Below, one piece after another: positions 46,109-49,699 of a DNA stretch of 49,699 nt (its first letter is position 1; every line of letters starts with the position of its first letter). The position numbers and the translations under genes were made by a program. Below the pieces are notes generated by a model that ran no database searches, was not told the DNA's origin, and saw only the letters and a program-made list of their open reading frames with translations. The DNA is from an uncultured Lachnoclostridium sp. (GTDB taxonomy: Bacteria > Bacillota > Clostridia > Lachnospirales > Lachnospiraceae): NCBI GenBank assembly GCA_946402335.1, contig CAMIWE010000011.1:1-49699 (forward strand), given 5' to 3'.

Positions 46109-48832
46109 CTATTTGGCTTCATACCAGCTGTTTCCCTTATGAATGTCCGCAACAAGCGGAACGGACAATGCGGCTGCTCCTTCCATTGCTTCTTTCAAAA
46201 TCGCCTGAACCTTCTCTTCCTCCTCAAAAGGCACTTCAAGAAGTATTTCATCGTGTACCTGTACGAGCATCTTCGATTTAAGATTCTGCTCCTTAAGCAT
46301 GCGGTATACACGCACCATGGCGATTTTCATAATATCGGCCGCGGTTCCCTGAATCGGCGAATTCATTGCAATCCGTTCGCCGAAGGAACGCTGCATGAAG
46401 TTATCGGAGGAAATTTCGGGAATCGGACGAAGCCTTCCGTACAGAGTACGGATCTCGCCGTCTTCTTTAGCTTTTCGCACATTTTCGTCCAGATAAGCCT
46501 TCATGGCGGGGTATTTTTCGTAATAAGACCGGATATAATTCTCGGCCGTCTTTCGGTCGATTCCGAGATTCTGTCCGAGTCCGAAGGAACTGATGCCGTA
46601 CAGGATGCCGAAGTTTACAGCCTTGGCGGCGCTACGCTGGGCATCGGTAACCTCCTCGAAGGGAACGTGAAATACCATTGCGGCCGTCGTGCGGTGGATA
46701 TCCGCAGCATTGTTATAAGCATCAATCAGGCTTTGGTCACCAGACATATGGGCCATCAGCCGAAGCTCAATCTGCGAATAGTCGGCATCATAAAACGTGC
46801 AGCCCTTCTTCGGCAGGAATACTTTCCGGATGGAACGACCAAGCTCGGTACGGATCGGGATATTCTGCAGATTCGGATTGGTGGAACTGAGCCGTCCCGT
46901 TGCGGTAACCGTCTGCTGGAACGTGGTATGAATCCGTCCGTCCTTGCCAATGCATCCCATCAGGCCGGCGGAATACGTCGTCTGCAGCTTCCGATACTGC
47001 CGGTAGATCAGCAGATGCTCAACGACCGGATAATCGTCCGCCATCTTCTCAAGTACATCCGCTGATGTGGAATAACCGTTCTTCGTCTTCTTGCCGCCTT
47101 TTAATCCGAGTTTTTCAAACAAAACCTCCGACAATTGTTTCGGCGAATTCAGATTAAACTGCATTCCGGCAAGTTCGTATACCTTCTGTTCCTCAATCTG
47201 ACATTGCTTCGTAAACTCTTCATCCAGATTCTTAAGGAGCTCCGGATCCGCATAGATACCGGTCTTCTCCATATCGGCAAGAACCCATATGAGAGGCCGT
47301 TCAATCTCCGTATAGAGCTTCGTCAAAGCCTTCTCATCCAGTTTCTTTCGGATCTCCCTGCCGATTGCCCTCGCAAGCTCGGCGAGGTACTCACCGTCCT
47401 CCTTAAAACCGATTCCCTGCAAATATTCGCGCTGCAGCTCCTGCGGCTCATGAGATCCGGCAAGAGGTCTTAACAGGTAATCACAAACGGAAAGGTCGTA
47501 TAAGCCGTCCCGTTCCTCGGGGAACAGCTCCGTCAGCTCTTTGACGGAAAATGCATAGACAACATTGTCTTTAAGAAGACTCGAAAGAAGCTCCGAGAAA
47601 TAGATTTCATTCATGCAAAAGCCGTCCGGAACAAACCGGTAAACCTTATCCGCACCGGCAAGGCAAAGGTTTCCGTTTCCGGCGTCGTACGAAACACCGT
47701 AAGCTTGGGATTTGCCTTTTAGGAGTCTGCTGCGAATCTGGTCCGCTTCCGTAAGATCGGTGATTGTCTCGGTTTCGTAAGAAAGCTCCTCCACCGCCTT
47801 TACCGCGCCCGCAATTACGGGAACTTTGAGGCTTGAAAATGCCAGCTCATGTAAAACCTTATCGGTTTCGGCCGTATTAAGGGACAATGTAAGTTCCGAA
47901 AGTTCTTCGGATACGGGGATATCCCTTTTAATCGTTGCAAGAACTGTGCTGAGACGGGCGGATGCCTCCGCGTCTGCCCCGTCCTCAACCTTGGTAAGCG
48001 TCTTTACGGTTCCGGCACGGACGCCCAGAGACTTAAAGGTTTCCGCGATCACAGCCTCGGAGGAATTCTTAATATCCTCATAAAGACGGTCTACCGTTTC
48101 GTAATGCGCCATCAAAGCTACAGCCGTTTTCGGACCGATTCCGGCAACACCTTTGATGTTGTCGGAGGAATCTCCCATTAATCCCTTTAAATGCGCAATG
48201 GACGAAGGTTTCACGCCCTCCTCACAGAGCACGGTCTCGGGTGTCATCAGGAAGCATTTCTCGGGACATACATTTTTCTCAAAGTTATATTTTTTAAGCA
48301 GTTCGTCGGCCTTCGTCTGGGACGAAAGCATCAGATAAACGTAAACGTTATCGTTTACAAGCTGCAGATAGTCGTGGTCTTTTGTAAGGATACGGATCGG
48401 AATCTCTTTTTGAAACTTCTCACAGAGACTTCCCGCGAAATCATCGGCCTCATAATGCATATCCATATACTGGCGGATTCCCATCCGCGCAATGGTTTCC
48501 TCACAAAGGGCAAACTGATCCTTTAAGGGAAGCGGTGTCTCACCGCGGTTGGCCTTATATTCGGGATACAGATCACGCCGGAACGTATCCCGGCTTAAAT
48601 CCCATAAAACCGCCAGATATTTCGGCGGATGATTCTCCAAAATCTTAAACAGCGTTCTTAAAAAGCCGTAAACGCCGTTCGTATAAACGCCGCCCGGCGT
48701 ATGCATAATCTTATGATAGTTTTTCTCCCGCTCCTCCTCGGACTTTGCCATCAGAACTTCCCTGGGAAGGTTTCCGTAATACTGGGTGGAAAGGAGGCCG
48801 GAACCATCGATCAAAAGCATATAATCTTCCAT
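46109..48832 (-). CDS. polA: DNA polymerase I
   Basis: A 907-residue Pol I. The N-terminal 5' nuclease (LLIDGSGLL, EADDFAGSL, TKDHDYLQLV, GLMGDSSDNIKGVAGIGPKTA) is followed by a 3'-5' exonuclease-like domain that lacks the DxE catalytic motif and is probably inactive, as in Bacillus and Thermus enzymes. The polymerase has motif A DYSQIELRLMAH near residue 680, motif B RSAAKAVNFGILYG, and motif C VQVHDEILLEVP near residue 859. About 20-25 extra residues (around REVLMAKSEEEREKNYHKIM, residues 24-43) lie in the 5' nuclease, where relatives have a short loop. ATG follows the previous stop codon directly, with GGAGAGG upstream. Confidence 0.96.
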   Translation of the reverse strand: MEDYMLLIDGSGLLSTQYYGNLPREVLMAKSEEEREKNYHKIMHTPGGVYTNGVYGFLRTLFKILENHPPKYLAVLWDLSRDTFRRDLYPEYKANRGETPLPLKDQFALCEETIARMGIRQYMDMHYEADDFAGSLCEKFQKEIPIRILTKDHDYLQLVNDNVYVYLMLSSQTKADELLKKYNFEKNVCPEKCFLMTPETVLCEEGVKPSSIAHLKGLMGDSSDNIKGVAGIGPKTAVALMAHYETVDRLYEDIKNSSEAVIAETFKSLGVRAGTVKTLTKVEDGADAEASARLSTVLATIKRDIPVSEELSELTLSLNTAETDKVLHELAFSSLKVPVIAGAVKAVEELSYETETITDLTEADQIRSRLLKGKSQAYGVSYDAGNGNLCLAGADKVYRFVPDGFCMNEIYFSELLSSLLKDNVVYAFSVKELTELFPEERDGLYDLSVCDYLLRPLAGSHEPQELQREYLQGIGFKEDGEYLAELARAIGREIRKKLDEKALTKLYTEIERPLIWVLADMEKTGIYADPELLKNLDEEFTKQCQIEEQKVYELAGMQFNLNSPKQLSEVLFEKLGLKGGKKTKNGYSTSADVLEKMADDYPVVEHLLIYRQYRKLQTTYSAGLMGCIGKDGRIHTTFQQTVTATGRLSSTNPNLQNIPIRTELGRSIRKVFLPKKGCTFYDADYSQIELRLMAHMSGDQSLIDAYNNAADIHRTTAAMVFHVPFEEVTDAQRSAAKAVNFGILYGISSFGLGQNLGIDRKTAENYIRSYYEKYPAMKAYLDENVRKAKEDGEIRTLYGRLRPIPEISSDNFMQRSFGERIAMNSPIQGTAADIMKIAMVRVYRMLKEQNLKSKMLVQVHDEILLEVPFEEEEKVQAILKEAMEGAAALSVPLVADIHKGNSWYEAK

Positions 48833-49567
48833 TTATTCCTCTCCTTTTCCGTCCGTATCATTCTTAGAAGATACGGGTTTTGAGATATCCTTGGCGTCCG
48901 ATTTCACGGTCTTTGAAGTGTCCTTCGATTCGCCGTCCTCAAAAGGCGTTCTGCCCTTTGTCACATCGTCCTCATCCGGCTCCTCGCCGGTTTCCGGCAT
49001 AAAGGAATCGGCTTGTCCGGAATTCTGTTCGGATTGTTCTTCGGCTTCCTGCCCGGAAGTCTTTTTATCCTTTTTCGCGGCTTCGCGTTCTTCTTTCGCC
49101 TTTTCCTCAAGCAGACGGATTACTTCGCTGTTGTACTTATAAATTGCCTGCATGACGGGATCCATATAGGTCGGAACGCCGTACATTTCAATCACGATCC
49201 GCTCTTCGGAGTCTTCCGGCAGAAATGCATAGTTCTTCTCAACCGGCGGAAAGATCGAGGCAAATACCATGATGCAGGCGATTTCCAGAAAGGCAAATAC
49301 CCTGCGGAACCGTCTTGCCTTGGCCTCTCGGATGATCCGGTTTCTGGAGGCATTCAGCTTGTCATCCACTTCCTTAACGAAATCCGAAGAAAGGTCCCGG
49401 TTCTCGTTTAAAGAACGAAGCGCATTAATGATCGCATAATTGATAACAAGGTCTTCTTTACAGGAAGGACAATGCTCAATATGGTCATAATATTCAAAAA
49501 CCAGATTGTCGGGAAGGTTCCCGTCAATAAAACTCTTGGTACATTCCTGGCATTTCGTACAATCCAT
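48833..49567 (-). CDS. Zinc-finger (zf-HC2-like) anti-sigma-type membrane protein
   Basis: A 244-residue protein. The N-terminus has cysteines at 3, 6 and 9, then HIEHCPSC (His 29 and 32, Cys 33 and 36), a zinc-finger pattern like anti-sigma factors. One hydrophobic segment at about 90-107 (FAFLEIACIMVFASIF) is followed by a long Glu/Lys/Asp/Ser-rich, disordered tail of about 100 residues, probably outside the cell. No sigma factor gene lies beside it; the next gene is polA, which begins at its stop codon. The partner is unknown. The ATG at 49567 has AAAGGAGG 7 nt upstream. Confidence 0.8.
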   Translation of the reverse strand: MDCTKCQECTKSFIDGNLPDNLVFEYYDHIEHCPSCKEDLVINYAIINALRSLNENRDLSSDFVKEVDDKLNASRNRIIREAKARRFRRVFAFLEIACIMVFASIFPPVEKNYAFLPEDSEERIVIEMYGVPTYMDPVMQAIYKYNSEVIRLLEEKAKEEREAAKKDKKTSGQEAEEQSEQNSGQADSFMPETGEEPDEDDVTKGRTPFEDGESKDTSKTVKSDAKDISKPVSSKNDTDGKGEE

Positions 49568-49609
49568 GCGGGACCCTCCTTTCCGGCTTCTTTGCGAAGA
49601 AAAATCCTG

Positions 49610-49638
49610 TTGCAAATTCATGACAGGTGTGATAGAAT
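49610..49638 (+). promoter_or_regulatory. Sigma-A promoter for tRNA-Leu
   Basis: Plus strand TTGCAA (49610-49615), 17-nt spacer, TAGAAT (49633-49638). The predicted start near 49645 lies 5 nt before the tRNA. It is divergent from the zinc-finger gene, whose own promoter is not clear. Confidence 0.75.
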
Positions 49639-49649
49639 TGCCGTTGTCA

Positions 49650-49699
49650 GCGGATGTGGCGGAATGGCAGACGCAGCAGACTCAAAATCTGCCGGGCTA
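49650..49699 (+). tRNA. tRNA-Leu (CAA), cut by the window edge
   Basis: Acceptor strand GCGGATG, D-arm GGCGGAATGGCAGACGC, and anticodon stem GCAGA/TCTGC around loop CTCAAAA, giving anticodon CAA (reads UUG). The D-arm is typical of leucine class II tRNAs. The long variable arm starts at CGGGCTA and the rest is outside the window. Only plus-strand gene seen. Confidence 0.93.

Overview
This window looks like chromosomal DNA of a Clostridia member, most likely Lachnospiraceae. The reasons are the moderate GC content, AGGAGG-type ribosome binding sites, Firmicutes-style gene orders (rimP-nusA-ylxR-ylxQ-infB-rbfA-nrnA-truB-ribF; radC-mreB; mutL-miaA), hisZ fused to hisG, a HisIE with an extra TIM-barrel domain, and a tetrahydrofolate riboswitch. 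Every protein gene lies on the minus strand, as expected for a leading-strand block. The only plus-strand gene is a tRNA-Leu cut by the right edge. I found no mobile element, prophage, CRISPR array, defence island, integrase or rRNA.

Reading right to left, the direction of transcription. 49.6-37.0 kb is a long run of closely spaced genes: a zinc-finger anti-sigma-like membrane protein, polA, coaE, an MBL-fold hydrolase (walJ/yycJ type), an ACT-domain protein with its UPF0210 partner, a small alarmone synthetase, an RsmF-type rRNA methyltransferase, an RsuA-type pseudouridine synthase, a HAD phosphatase, an unrecognised membrane protein, an RluA-type pseudouridine synthase and recU. 36.98-31.9 kb is a partial histidine operon (hisZG fusion, hisD, hisB, a HisA/F-like-HisIE fusion) behind a near-perfect sigma-A promoter, followed by a 43-residue membrane microprotein. 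31.74-22.8 kb is the nusA-infB translation/RNA operon with its own promoter and a 28-bp palindrome in the leader, ending with rpsO, which has its own promoter.

22.8-17.65 kb is the most unusual unit. A THF riboswitch precedes folT (folate ECF transporter subunit), then two tandem folC paralogues, then, only 3 nt after the second folC, a membrane-anchored GH5 cellulase with a CBM2-like domain. A strong intrinsic terminator closes it. 17.5-9.9 kb holds pnp with its own promoter and leader, then a GH2 beta-galactosidase and a GH95 glycosidase. These two sugar hydrolases sit among housekeeping genes. 9.8-0 kb holds uppP, spoIIIE/ftsK, mutL, miaA, a PLP enzyme of the YnbB family, then radC with its own promoter and a divergent mreB. 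The first bases of the window carry the ribosome binding site of a further gene.

Most genes are core functions (envelope growth, DNA repair, RNA modification, translation, histidine and folate metabolism). The novelty is in fusions, leaders and odd neighbours: the cellulase inside a folate-riboswitch operon, the degenerate HisA/F-like domain on HisIE, the small membrane protein after the his genes, the repeat-rich IF2 linker, and several hairpin-dense spacers. Starts were set by ribosome binding site and family alignment from memory. No database search was possible.
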